Shown here piece by piece: positions 15,516 through 24,663 of a stretch of DNA of 64,000 nt. The stretch comes from Bacteroidia bacterium (GTDB lineage: Bacteria; Bacteroidota; Bacteroidia; B-17B0; Aurantibacillaceae), in NCBI GenBank assembly GCA_016787785.1, contig JAEUTO010000007.1, positions 1 through 64,000 on the forward strand, given 5' to 3'. The notes beneath the pieces are model-generated. The model was not told the DNA's origin and searched no databases. It worked only from the letters and a program-made list of their open reading frames with translations. Every line of letters starts with the position of its first letter. Positions within the stretch are counted from its first letter, which is position 1. The translations under genes and the position numbers were made by a program.

Positions 15516-17336
15516 ATGAAAAAACACATGCTACTTGGGCTGTTAGCCTTTATGCTGTCAATCAATGTTAACGCTCAATTTGGCGGCTTACTAGATAAAG
15601 CTAAAAAGAAAGCTGAAGAAAAGGCTGCGCAAGAAAAAAAGGAAGCTGAGAAGAAAGCCGAAAACAAAGTTGATAATCCGGTAAATACTTCCGGCTCTGG
15701 AAGTGGTTCAAATAGTAATACCGGCAACGGCTCTAATTCAAACACTTCAAATTCAAACTCGGGGGTTAAGGTAACACCCGTGACGCCAACACCCAAACAA
15801 AGAAAATTAAACTCTAAATTTCCAGAATCAGACTTATATAAAAATAACATTGGCAAAATACTGATGTTTGAATCATTTTCTCCAAAAGTGGAGAAGAAAA
15901 TAGAAGAAAATTTAAAAAATGAACTTGATGTAAATAAGGGAATTGGTTTTTACATGGCATTTCGTTATGGCGCAATTGATGAAATGATATACCCAAACGG
16001 GGATTCGTCAAAAACTGGAAAAGCAGGTTATGAATTAAGTCAGGTTTTTCTTACATATGAATTTAGAACAAAAACAGGTGATATTATTTTAAATTACACT
16101 GAGCCTAACCGAGCAGAAATTTATATTGCTGAATCCCACCTTGAATTCCATGATTATCACGGTTATTATCACGAAGATAGAGGCGAAGGCTACATCGACC
16201 TAATAGATAGTATTCCGAATTACAAAGTCCAAAAGTGGATTGATTTCATTAATAAACTTCCGGTAGGTAAAAGTGAAATTGGAGTAAAAGCTTGGTTTAC
16301 CTCATTTGAAGGACAATACAGTACATCTAAACCAATTGCACAAGGAGAAATAACACTTATTAAACCAACTAAAAACATTGAATTTAATTATCAGAAAATC
16401 TTCGCAAAAAGACTCACAAAAAGACGCTTAAGAGAAATTAATGCCAATTTAATTAAACACGAAGGCATTACAAGTGAAACACACAAAAGCAATATGAACA
16501 AAATTGTTTTTTCAAAAAACCCAATTGAAAAAGGCAAAGAATCAAACTTAACAGATCAATTTTCGGCAACTGATAATATTTTTGGACGATTTTACTTAGA
16601 TAACACCATTAAAAACATTATTACCTACCCTCTTCAAGATAGCACTCGTCCTGAAGTTGGCGGAGAAAGTTTCTTTTATAGAGTGATCATTGATGATACA
16701 AAAGATCTTGACTATAATCGCGCTGGCAAAATGCTTGAAATAAAAGAGTATGGAACCGGATTTGAAAAAAACACAACGCATGCACTACTATTAAAACCAG
16801 ATGTTCAAACGGATGCGGAAAGCACAAATTACCTAATTAACTATTTCTTGAATTGCGAGAAACCCGGGCCTCATAAAGTAACAGTTAATATTTATTACTA
16901 TAGTTCCAAGAACTTGGCAGCAACCGGTAGCTTTACAATTAATAAAACAGCCGGTCAATTTCTTCCCTTCGGTATAAAATTATCAGAAAGTAAAAACTGT
17001 AAGGCGGGCATGTCAAACCCGGCCGTTGAAACAAGTCTTATAGCCGCATTCAAAAAAGAGTACGAAGAAGATTTTATTTCCAATGATGGAGGACCTGTGT
17101 ATACTATTACAAAATGTGTTATATGCGATAAACAATGGACTACAGTTCGCAACGAACTTACTGGTACTATCGTGCAGCGAGCTATTGAAGCCGATCTATA
17201 CTTAAAGGATAATTATGGGCATACAAAATTATTTAAAAAAGTAACCTTTAGGCAAGACTATAACGGCAAAACTTATGGCAATACATTTACTCATGGAGCC
17301 TCTGAAGGTTCTGATTTTGTTATACTAGGAAAATAA
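15516..17336 (+). CDS. Secreted protein of unknown function (FGGLL/KAK family, long form)
   Basis: The 606-residue protein has a signal peptide ending NVNAQ (about 21), then FGGLLDKAKKKAEEKAAQ, a highly charged Lys/Glu/Ala helix (about 25-50), and an Asn/Ser/Gly low-complexity linker (about 53-85). A first folded part (about 95-300) contains ESFSPKVEKKIEENLKNE and AESHLEFHDYHGYYHED. A second part (about 310-606) begins ETHKSNMNKIVFSKNPIEKG and is shared with the next gene. Both folds look beta-rich; no enzymatic motif was found. It follows the LytTR gene by 37 bp and precedes its paralogue by 11 bp, so the three are probably one transcript. Confidence 0.65.
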   Translation: MKKHMLLGLLAFMLSINVNAQFGGLLDKAKKKAEEKAAQEKKEAEKKAENKVDNPVNTSGSGSGSNSNTGNGSNSNTSNSNSGVKVTPVTPTPKQRKLNSKFPESDLYKNNIGKILMFESFSPKVEKKIEENLKNELDVNKGIGFYMAFRYGAIDEMIYPNGDSSKTGKAGYELSQVFLTYEFRTKTGDIILNYTEPNRAEIYIAESHLEFHDYHGYYHEDRGEGYIDLIDSIPNYKVQKWIDFINKLPVGKSEIGVKAWFTSFEGQYSTSKPIAQGEITLIKPTKNIEFNYQKIFAKRLTKRRLREINANLIKHEGITSETHKSNMNKIVFSKNPIEKGKESNLTDQFSATDNIFGRFYLDNTIKNIITYPLQDSTRPEVGGESFFYRVIIDDTKDLDYNRAGKMLEIKEYGTGFEKNTTHALLLKPDVQTDAESTNYLINYFLNCEKPGPHKVTVNIYYYSSKNLAATGSFTINKTAGQFLPFGIKLSESKNCKAGMSNPAVETSLIAAFKKEYEEDFISNDGGPVYTITKCVICDKQWTTVRNELTGTIVQRAIEADLYLKDNYGHTKLFKKVTFRQDYNGKTYGNTFTHGASEGSDFVILGK

Positions 17337-17347
17337 CCTTAAAAAAA

Positions 17348-18550
17348 ATGAAAATGAAAAAAACACTTATTCTACCTGCGCTACTTCTTTCTTGTTCACT
17401 TAGTGCTCAATTTGGCGGATTAATAAATAAAGCTAAACAAATAGGTGAAAAAAAACAGGATGAAAAGAAAATTGAAGAAAAACAAAATACTTCAACTAAT
17501 TCTTCATCTACAGTTACTGCTAATGATGCCAACAACACTACGAGTTCTTCTAACAATGTCAGCACCACAACTTCCGAAACAAAAAAAACCGAAACGAATA
17601 CAACTGTTAACAACAATGCATCTAATGAAACAAAAAAGAGATTTCCGGATGATGGTTATACAAGTGAGGTACATAAGGCAAACATAGGGAAAGTGGTATT
17701 CTCGAAAAAAATGATAGAAAAAGGAAACGAAAAAACAGAAGATTTCATATCCGAAGTTTCAGGAAAAGACCTCTACTTCAGATTCTATTTGGAGAATTCT
17801 TTTTATAACACCTCTATTTTTCCTACTTATCAATATGGTTCGCAGGAACCGCAAGATAACTCTTCTTGCAGTTACTATATTGAAGTTTTAATAGACGGTA
17901 TTGCAATTAAAGACATACCTGAACTTACTTCGATTGGCATAAAACCGCACCTTTACGAGGAAACAGATACCTATGTGATGAGTCATAGCCATAATCTTAA
18001 TGACGAAAAAAAGCTTGCCAGAATAAAATCAACAACAAACGCCTTCTCATTTGGGCAGTGGCCCTTATTTGCAAATTATGTGAAACCCGGCGAACATGTA
18101 ATAAAACTAAATGTTTGGGCCGGATCTGAAGGCTATGCTTCGTATAAAAGCAAAGTACCAGTTGCCACGGGTGAGTTTAAGTATACAAAAAAGGCCGGCG
18201 ATAAGATACCATTTGGAGCTGCCTGGAGTAGCGTTGCAAAAAAACCTGCGATGGTAGATGCCAATTTACAAGCACAAATAAAACAAGCAATTGAAGAAGA
18301 TACAAAAACAAAGTGTATAAAATTGGTAATTATAGACAAAGAATGGACAATTTTTAAAAACTCATTCGGTATTATTGAAAGCCGGCAAATAACCGTTCAG
18401 TACGTTGCAAAAGACTCAAATGGTTATTGCACTGAAGAGTACGCAGGCATGGCACAAAACTACAATAATGGCAAATATGGTCGCATGCGAACTACGGGTG
18501 CAAGTAGCAATGAAGGCCCCGTTTTTATTGATTGTGCAACGGTTAAATAA
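17348..18550 (+). CDS. Secreted protein of unknown function (FGGLL/KAK family, short form)
   Basis: The 400-residue paralogue of the preceding protein has a signal peptide ending SLSAQ, then FGGLINKAKQIGEKKQDEKK, a Thr/Ser/Asn-rich linker (about 42-92), and one folded domain from SEVHKANIGKVVFSKKMIEKG to the C-terminus. The domain contains DLYFRFYLENS and ends near GPVFIDCATVK. Shared landmarks with the neighbour are HKxNxxKxVFSKxxIEKG, xRFYLxN, a Lys-Cys pair followed by KEWT/KQWT, and a closing Gly-rich segment. It probably arose by tandem duplication with loss of the middle domain. About 270 bp downstream (18551-18818) hold nothing recognisable. Confidence 0.65.
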   Translation: MKMKKTLILPALLLSCSLSAQFGGLINKAKQIGEKKQDEKKIEEKQNTSTNSSSTVTANDANNTTSSSNNVSTTTSETKKTETNTTVNNNASNETKKRFPDDGYTSEVHKANIGKVVFSKKMIEKGNEKTEDFISEVSGKDLYFRFYLENSFYNTSIFPTYQYGSQEPQDNSSCSYYIEVLIDGIAIKDIPELTSIGIKPHLYEETDTYVMSHSHNLNDEKKLARIKSTTNAFSFGQWPLFANYVKPGEHVIKLNVWAGSEGYASYKSKVPVATGEFKYTKKAGDKIPFGAAWSSVAKKPAMVDANLQAQIKQAIEEDTKTKCIKLVIIDKEWTIFKNSFGIIESRQITVQYVAKDSNGYCTEEYAGMAQNYNNGKYGRMRTTGASSNEGPVFIDCATVK

Positions 18551-18818
18551 ATAACTCATAGTGTGACCAAAAAGTTTATCAAGAATTAAATAATTCGCCA
18601 AATTTTTATACAATGCATAAAATGCCACCGAGAAATCTGGGCTTTTTATTTGCGACCATAATAAGGTAGCTTATTCCCTACTCACCTGTATGTACCGAAA
18701 CGCGTGTACTAAACTGACTTTTCAAAATTTTATTTTTTGTCTCATTAGAAAGTTATTCTTGCGCGCAATCTGCCGCAATATGCAACAACGATCGTTTGAT
18801 AATTTACCAATTGTTTTC

Positions 18819-19496
18819 TTACACTTTTATTGAATTAAAAAGTAGCGATTCTAAAAACAAAATTATTTTTTTATCATCTGTTTCTTTTGGAAAATCAGTC
18901 AGAGCTGGAAGGTTTTGTTTAAAAAACTTTTGCGCGTGTGCCATCTCTAATATTGTGCTGGCCAGAGAATGTGGATACTTGTACTTTGGATTATATTCTT
19001 TAATAATTAACGAAAACCTTTCACAAAGATCTTTGTATGGCTTAAATAACCTATCCTTATTATCCTTACTTATATTCCTGGTCAGGTAAGCTTTTGAACC
19101 TTCACCTAATACTAATTTGTATGCTTCATATTCCGATAAAAAATCTGAGTTTAAACTCTTGTTCGCAGGTTCTTCGGTGATCAGCCTGATAATTGTTTTA
19201 AGCTTTAACTCTGCATCCGTCATATTATTTAAGCCAAACATAACTTTATATTCAAGATAGCTCCAGTACCAGGTAGTAAGATACACTAATAATCTATGCT
19301 TATTTTCGAAATACCTATAAATACTTGCTTCGGTAGTATTGATCTCGATAGAAAGTTTTTTAAATGTAAATTCCTCAAAACCAAGCTTATTTATTAAAAT
19401 TAGTCCCTGTTTTACTATTTTCTTGCCCAAAGCAGATTCTTCCGGGTTACGAAGGAATAGCTTATCGTTCATCTTAATTCTAATGTCTAAATCCAT
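18819..19496 (-). CDS. TetR-family transcriptional regulator
   Basis: The 225-residue protein has an N-terminal helix-turn-helix of TetR type (about 17-68): IVKQGLILINKLGFEEFTFKKLSIEINTTEASIYRYFENKHRLLVYL. A C-terminal helical ligand-binding and dimerisation domain without recognisable specificity follows. It is divergent from the efflux genes starting at 19604, the usual arrangement for a local repressor. A perfect palindrome lies between them (19548-19566). A -7-like TATATTTA for its own promoter is on the minus strand at 19515-19522, so autoregulation is likely. Confidence 0.88.
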   Translation of the reverse strand: MDLDIRIKMNDKLFLRNPEESALGKKIVKQGLILINKLGFEEFTFKKLSIEINTTEASIYRYFENKHRLLVYLTTWYWSYLEYKVMFGLNNMTDAELKLKTIIRLITEEPANKSLNSDFLSEYEAYKLVLGEGSKAYLTRNISKDNKDRLFKPYKDLCERFSLIIKEYNPKYKYPHSLASTILEMAHAQKFFKQNLPALTDFPKETDDKKIILFLESLLFNSIKV

Positions 19497-19547
19497 AGTT
19501 CAAATTTGAAAGTATAAATATACGAAATATTAAAATAACTTAAAAAG

Positions 19548-19566
19548 ATAATAGTATTACTATTAT
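19548..19566. promoter_or_regulatory. Perfect 19-bp palindrome, candidate TetR operator
   Basis: ATAATAGTATTACTATTAT is a perfect inverted repeat (9 + 1 + 9). It lies between the divergent TetR and efflux genes and sits at the -33 region of the promoter whose -7 box is at 19582-19589. Position and symmetry are what is expected for a TetR dimer site that blocks RNA polymerase. Confidence 0.65.
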
Positions 19567-19581
19567 TTAAGATGTTTATAC

Positions 19582-19589
19582 TATATTTG
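19582..19589 (+). promoter_or_regulatory. -7 promoter element of the efflux operon
   Basis: TATATTTG matches TAnnTTTG perfectly and lies 14 bp upstream of the ATG at 19604. No TTTG is found at the -33 position; that place is taken by the palindrome. Confidence 0.55.
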
Positions 19590-19603
19590 TAGAAAATATT
19601 ACT

Positions 19604-21850
19604 ATGAATAAGGCGAACCTGTTATTTAAGTGGCTATATAAAGAAAAGGCAATCATATACCGTATTTATATTTTAGCCCTTTTACAAGGTTTAATGTACC
19701 TGGCCATACCTTTGGGCATACAAGGTATTATAACCTATATCATGGCCGGAAGTTTCTCGGCTTCACTTATTTTATTATGCAGTATAACCATTGTTGTTAC
19801 TGTTTTCATTGGATTCTTCCAGTTATGGCAAATGCGCATCAATGAGACCTTACATCAAAAAATATTTGGCGACTTATCCTCAAAGATAAATTTCTACTTA
19901 ACTGAAAATTCACCCTCACAAGAAACACTTTCTAAATTAAATAGGTTTACAGAAGTGGTGACCTTGCAAAAGGGAATAAGTAAAATATTACTGGATTTTT
20001 CATTCTCTATTATCAGCATCGTATTTGGCTTGATCATACTGCCAATGTACAGTTCCTGGTTTCTTGTGTTTACTGTTTTACTTAGCGCGACCTTTTATCT
20101 CATAATTGCTTATTATGGAAAAAAAGGGATTGATGCCAACATCCAAACCTCAAACGAGAAGTATAAACTGCTTGACGGGTTTCAGGGACACGCATTGCAA
20201 AAAGAACACTTAGACACAACATTAAACACTGAAGATAATTTACGGAGCTACTTCACTTATCGAAATAATTATTATTCTATCGTAGAAAAACAATTTAAAG
20301 GGATCATTATTTTTAAAGTAATATTTATAAGTATGCTTCTTTTTTTTGGCGCCTACTTAGTTCAAAAAGGTGAGCTAAATATTGGACAATTTGTTGCTTC
20401 TGAGATTATTATATTTTTGGTTTTAAACTCAATAGAGAAATTAACCGGGAGCCTAAATACATGTTATGATATTGTTACTGCTCTTTACAAAATTGAAGGA
20501 ATATTTGAAGGAAAAAAAGAATACTCCTTTATATCGGGAAAACACAAATCATTAAATAGCTTATCAACTATCTATTCTAAAACTTACTCAAAAGCCATCA
20601 AGTATTCCTTGTTTCTTATCTTCCTTATTGGTTTTATTACCTTATTAATGCCCTGGACACAAAGCGTTGAATCAGCAGGTAAAGTTACAACACTTAATCC
20701 TGAAAACAGGCCGCAAACCATTACCTCACGCATAGCCGGGAGAATTGAGAAGTGGTACATTAACGAAGGTGATTTTGTGCGAAAGAACGATACGATCGCT
20801 TTCATTTCCGAAGTAAAAGATGACTATATGGATCCTCAATTAATCAGTCGTTCGGAGCAGATCATAAAATCGAAGGAAACATCTCTTCAATCTTATGAAG
20901 ATAAAATTGATGCTGTCAATTCTCAAATAGATGCCTTAAACAAAACTTTGCTTCTAAAAATGCAACAAGCGCGCAATAAAATAATACAGGCAAAAATAAA
21001 AGTTTCAACAGACAGCATTGAGGCCCATACCTCAAACAACAATTTTAAAGTTGCAGAAGAACAATTAAAAAGATATGAAGAACTCGTTATTAAAGGAGTG
21101 GTCTCTAAAACTGACTTAGAAAACCGAAGGGTTAAAGTTCAGGAAGCCCTAGCTAAGAAAACCGCTGCCGACAATAAATTCCTTTCAACTAAAAATGAGC
21201 TCCTCAATTCAGAGATCGACTTAAATTCAGTTCAACAAGAATTTCAGGAAAAACTAATGAAGGCCGAGTCAGACAAATTCTCATCACTCTCATTATTATA
21301 CGAAGGCGAAGGCTCATTAACAAAACTTCAAAATCAACTGGCTAATTACAATATGCGAAAAGGCTACTATTATGTTCTTGCACCGCAAGATGGTTATATT
21401 GCTAAAACAAACACACAAGGTATTGGCGAAATTCTTAAAGAAGGATCGCCATTGTGCAACATTGTTCCTACACAAAATGAACAAGCAGTTGAACTATATA
21501 TAAATCCGGTAGATCTACCACTTATTCAAAAAGGACAAAAGGTTCAACTCCAATTTGATGGCTGGCCGGCTTTTGTATTCTCGGGATGGCCTGGTATTAG
21601 TTATGGCACCTATACTGCGGAGATTGTTGCATATGATAAAGTTTTATCGGACAACGGGAAGTTTAGAATTCTAGCCAAAAATCATGGTTATAAGTGGCCC
21701 GAAGCTATTCAAATTGGCGGCGGTGTAAAAGGCTTTGCGCTATTAAATAATGTTCCATTATTTTACGAACTGTGGCGTAGAGTAAACGGTTTCCCGCCTG
21801 AATTTTATACGGCACCTAAATCAGCAACAAAAAGTAAAAATGAAAAATAA
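19604..21850 (+). CDS. Fusion of ABC-exporter transmembrane domain (no ATPase) with HlyD-type adaptor
   Basis: The 748-residue protein has two parts. Residues 1 to about 315 resemble the six-helix membrane domain of type I/peptide ABC exporters (RIYILALLQGLMYLAIPLGIQGIITYI, INETLHQKIFGDLSSKINFYL, FGAYLVQKGELNIGQFVASEIIIFLVLNSIEKL). The nucleotide-binding domain expected next, with Walker A, signature and Walker B, is absent. Instead a further membrane helix (about 329-347) leads into an HlyD/membrane-fusion adaptor: a lipoyl-like half SRIAGRIEKWYINEGDFVRKNDTIAFI, a long coiled-coil hairpin (about 425-570), and the second half YYYVLAPQDGYIAKTNTQGIGEILKEG. A TolC-type gene overlaps its end, giving a probable three-layer exporter. 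The energy source is unclear; a separate ATPase elsewhere could serve it. Confidence 0.8.
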   Translation: MNKANLLFKWLYKEKAIIYRIYILALLQGLMYLAIPLGIQGIITYIMAGSFSASLILLCSITIVVTVFIGFFQLWQMRINETLHQKIFGDLSSKINFYLTENSPSQETLSKLNRFTEVVTLQKGISKILLDFSFSIISIVFGLIILPMYSSWFLVFTVLLSATFYLIIAYYGKKGIDANIQTSNEKYKLLDGFQGHALQKEHLDTTLNTEDNLRSYFTYRNNYYSIVEKQFKGIIIFKVIFISMLLFFGAYLVQKGELNIGQFVASEIIIFLVLNSIEKLTGSLNTCYDIVTALYKIEGIFEGKKEYSFISGKHKSLNSLSTIYSKTYSKAIKYSLFLIFLIGFITLLMPWTQSVESAGKVTTLNPENRPQTITSRIAGRIEKWYINEGDFVRKNDTIAFISEVKDDYMDPQLISRSEQIIKSKETSLQSYEDKIDAVNSQIDALNKTLLLKMQQARNKIIQAKIKVSTDSIEAHTSNNNFKVAEEQLKRYEELVIKGVVSKTDLENRRVKVQEALAKKTAADNKFLSTKNELLNSEIDLNSVQQEFQEKLMKAESDKFSSLSLLYEGEGSLTKLQNQLANYNMRKGYYYVLAPQDGYIAKTNTQGIGEILKEGSPLCNIVPTQNEQAVELYINPVDLPLIQKGQKVQLQFDGWPAFVFSGWPGISYGTYTAEIVAYDKVLSDNGKFRILAKNHGYKWPEAIQIGGGVKGFALLNNVPLFYELWRRVNGFPPEFYTAPKSATKSKNEK

Positions 21851-23240
21851 TAAGCTGTTCATACTACTGCTCATTCTTTTTTATTCAATTCAATCGAATG
21901 GTCAAACGGTTAAATTGAGTTACGCTGATTTCATAACAAATGTTATGCTAAATAATCCATTATCAAAAAGAGCAGATAATGAAAAAAAATATGGCGAACT
22001 AAACTACAAAGCGGCCAAAGGTAATTACGACCCCTTTGTTAGTGGTGTTTATGATCAAAAGCAATTTAACGGAACAAATTATTTTACAACATTAAGTAGC
22101 GAAATAAAACAACCGCTATTTACTTCTCAATACTTAAAGTTTGGATATGAATATGGTAATGGAACATACGTTAATCCCGAACTATCAACTTCGCAGCAAG
22201 GCCTACCCTATGTGGGTTTAGAGGTTGGTGTTTTGCAGGGCCTGGTAATTGATAAAAGACGAGCAGAAGTTTTAAAATCAAAAGAGTACCTTAATTACTA
22301 CGATGCAGAAAAACAAATTCAACTGAACACCTTGCTATTCGAATCCTCTCAGCGTTATTTTGATTGGTTGTATAGCGCTAAACAAATGGCTCTGAACAAT
22401 TATTTTATGGAGGTGGCCAGGCAGAGGCTTAAAGGAATAGAAGCCCTTGCCAACATCGGAGAAAAAGCAGCCATTGATACAATAGAGGCAGCAATCTTCT
22501 TTCAATCAAGATTATTAGACCTGCAAAGTGCACTAATTGACTATCAAAAAAACACGAACGATCTTTCTTCATTTAATTGGCAAGATGAAAACGGCCCTAA
22601 TGCATCAAATAAATACGAACCAACGGATAGTCTTGATTCGTATTTTAATAAAATAAAAACGATTTTGACAGAAACTTTATATCAAGGCGAGGTATCAAAT
22701 CCTGTAATATCCAAATACAACTCATTTCAAAAAGTACTGCAAATAGAAAATAGATTAAAGAAAGAAACTATAAAGCCAAACCTAAATGTAAAATATAATT
22801 TCCTTTCCAATAACCCGTCGTCAGCCAACCTGGCTTTTTCAAACAATAATTATAAATGGGGTTTAAACCTCTCTTTTCCGCTGCTATTAAGAAATTCAGT
22901 AAACGAGTATAAAATGTCGAAGATCGTTTTACAAAATAATGGTCTCGAACTTACTAATAAAAAAAATGAGCTAAAATTTAAAATTGAAACTTTAAAACAA
23001 ACCATTAGCATCTTAGCGCAACAGCTTCAAAACGCCGCGCTAAACGCCAACTACAGTAAGCAATTGGTTGAAGCTGAAAAATTAAAATTTTCGAATGGAG
23101 AAAGCTCTTTATTTATGGTAAACACCAGAGAAAACAAATGGTTAGAATCAGAATTAAAACTAGCAGAATACAAATTAAAGTTTATTAAAACTTTTTTAAA
23201 CGTTGTTTATTTAAACGGAAACTTAAATTATAAACTATGA
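21840..23240 (+). CDS. TolC-family outer-membrane efflux protein
   Basis: The 466-residue protein has a signal peptide ending SNGQ (about 23). Two halves of long helices and short strands follow, typical of the outer-membrane efflux family. Examples are ADFITNVMLNNPLSKRADNEKKYGELNYKAAKGNYDP in the first half and LNLSFPLLLRNSVNEYKMSKIVLQNNGLELTNKKNELKFKIETLKQ in the second. It forms the outer-membrane channel of a tripartite exporter. Its start overlaps the adaptor fusion by 11 bp and its end overlaps the next gene in ATGA, so the three are translationally coupled and repressed together by the divergent TetR protein. Confidence 0.88.
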   Translation: MKNNKLFILLLILFYSIQSNGQTVKLSYADFITNVMLNNPLSKRADNEKKYGELNYKAAKGNYDPFVSGVYDQKQFNGTNYFTTLSSEIKQPLFTSQYLKFGYEYGNGTYVNPELSTSQQGLPYVGLEVGVLQGLVIDKRRAEVLKSKEYLNYYDAEKQIQLNTLLFESSQRYFDWLYSAKQMALNNYFMEVARQRLKGIEALANIGEKAAIDTIEAAIFFQSRLLDLQSALIDYQKNTNDLSSFNWQDENGPNASNKYEPTDSLDSYFNKIKTILTETLYQGEVSNPVISKYNSFQKVLQIENRLKKETIKPNLNVKYNFLSNNPSSANLAFSNNNYKWGLNLSFPLLLRNSVNEYKMSKIVLQNNGLELTNKKNELKFKIETLKQTISILAQQLQNAALNANYSKQLVEAEKLKFSNGESSLFMVNTRENKWLESELKLAEYKLKFIKTFLNVVYLNGNLNYKL

Positions 23241-23536
23241 TAGTATTTAATATTATACTAGCCAATGAAGAAAAAGCGGAAGATATTTCTTTATATCTGA
23301 TCAAAAAGAAATATGCACTTCAAGTTCATATTGATACAAACAAAATTCTGAAAGATAAAAAGCAACTTCAAACGGTTCGTCTTTTTTTTATAACAAAAGC
23401 ACTCTTGTATAACAAAATAGAAAGTGAAATAAAAAAAGAGTTTTTTTCAAAAGACATTATTTTGTACGCAACGCCTGTAAGTCATATTAATGAAGAACAT
23501 GGTGCATTGCTAAGAAGTTCTTTAAAGTCCGTGTGA
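23237..23536 (+). CDS. Small protein, possibly CutA/PII-like fold
   Basis: The 99-residue protein has no signal or membrane segment. The start IVFNIILANEEKAEDISLYLIKKKYALQVHI and the later segment KALLYNKIESEIKKEFF, ILYATPVSHIN follow the beta-alpha-beta order of CutA1, a trimeric ferredoxin-like protein linked to metal tolerance. Similarity is limited and the conserved CutA tryptophans are missing, so the call is tentative. The ATG overlaps the TolC stop (ATGA), so it is part of the efflux operon and may sense or modulate the exported substrate. Confidence 0.5.
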   Translation: MIVFNIILANEEKAEDISLYLIKKKYALQVHIDTNKILKDKKQLQTVRLFFITKALLYNKIESEIKKEFFSKDIILYATPVSHINEEHGALLRSSLKSV

Positions 23537-23634
23537 CTTTAATTTCAATTCTAACCATAATAACTAGGCTGTTTGTGCAAGACCCGATTCACAGGCTGAA
23601 AGCGCGGGCAAAAAATCATATTCGTTTGTGGTGC

Positions 23635-23710
23635 CTGAGACTAACACCGGTTTTACTGCCATTTTTTGTGGATTAGCGCTCAAATGTGTAACTTAACAAG
23701 GCAAAACCAA
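23635..23710 (+). repeat. Partial attC-like element K
   Basis: It starts CTGAGACTAACACC and contains the short-class loop TTTTTTGTGGATTAGCGCTCAAATGTGTAACTTAACAAGGC, in two adjoining blocks shared with element B. The right end GCAAAACGTTA is missing. It lies at the junction between the efflux operon and the SDR/AraC pair. The rest of the gap 23537-23843 is empty. Confidence 0.55.
23665..23696 (+). promoter_or_regulatory. Bacteroidota-type promoter inside element K
   Basis: TTTG (23665-23668), 20 bp, TAACTTAA (23689-23696), aligned with the promoters in elements B, F and H. It could transcribe the SDR gene at 23844. Confidence 0.5.
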
Positions 23711-23843
23711 CACATTCTTGGAAAAATTGAATAGTACGCTAAAAAACAACAAACCGTAAAAAGTATACAACAACCTTGAATTAGTATTAACAAACAACCA
23801 GTCATTAGGCTGAAATTTGCATCATAATTTTAAAATCAAAAAA

Positions 23844-24662
23844 ATGAGCAAAAAAGTAATTTTAATCACAGGAGCAAGTTCAGGAATGGGCAAAGAAACG
23901 GCTAAAGCTCTTATCCAGCAAGGACACACAGTTTATACTGTTGCACGACGGATTGATCAAATGCAGGATCTGAAAACAATTGGTGGAAAGCCCATTCAAA
24001 TGGATGTAACTAATGGAAATGACATTCAAAATGTGGTTGACACAATAATTAAGCAAGAAGGAAGAATTAACGTTCTGTGGAATAACGCGGGCTATGGGCT
24101 TTATGGTTCGGTTGAAGATGTGCCCGTTGACGAAGCCCGAAAACAATTTGAGGTAAATTTATTTGGATTAGCAGCTATCACACAAAAAGTTGTTCCGCAC
24201 ATGCGTAAAGCAAATGCCGGTACGATCATCAACACCTCTTCGATGGGTGGAAAAATGTATACACCCATGGGTGCCTGGTATCATGCCAGTAAACATGCTG
24301 TTGAGGGATTTAGCGATTGCTTAAGACTAGAACTTAAACAATTTAATATTAAGGTGGTGGTTTTAGAGCCGGGAATTATTGTAACTGAGTTTGGCGATGT
24401 TATGCTTAACAACTTAAGTAAATTTTCGTCAAAAGGCGCCTACTCTTCGCTTACAAACAAACTTGTAGCCGCTACAAAAAAAATGTATGAAAGCGGACAA
24501 GGATCAAAAACAACTGTAATTTCAAAAACTGTAACTAAAATTATAAACGCAACAAGACCAAAAACAAGATATAGAGTTGGCTTATGGGCAAAACCTATGG
24601 TATGGATGCGAGTATATTTAGGTGATAAATTATTTGATAAAATTGTAATGAGCCAGGTATAA
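23844..24662 (+). CDS. Short-chain dehydrogenase/reductase (SDR)
   Basis: The 272-residue protein is read from ATG 23844, which places the cofactor motif at the usual N-terminal distance. TGASSGMG (9-16) binds NAD(P), and VARR after the second strand favours NADP. NNAGYG, the active-site Ser in NTSSMGGKM and the catalytic Tyr-Lys in WYHASKHAVEGF complete the classical SDR set. It is predicted to be a cytoplasmic oxidoreductase on an unknown carbonyl or alcohol. The AraC gene starts one base after its stop, so the pair is co-transcribed, a common arrangement for small inducible oxidoreductases in this phylum. Confidence 0.9.
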   Translation: MSKKVILITGASSGMGKETAKALIQQGHTVYTVARRIDQMQDLKTIGGKPIQMDVTNGNDIQNVVDTIIKQEGRINVLWNNAGYGLYGSVEDVPVDEARKQFEVNLFGLAAITQKVVPHMRKANAGTIINTSSMGGKMYTPMGAWYHASKHAVEGFSDCLRLELKQFNIKVVVLEPGIIVTEFGDVMLNNLSKFSSKGAYSSLTNKLVAATKKMYESGQGSKTTVISKTVTKIINATRPKTRYRVGLWAKPMVWMRVYLGDKLFDKIVMSQV

Positions 24663-24663
24663 T

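Noticed and set aside
18551-18818. Search for a tRNA or small RNA in the gap
   Set aside because: No cloverleaf, terminator or promoter of quality could be recognised by eye.
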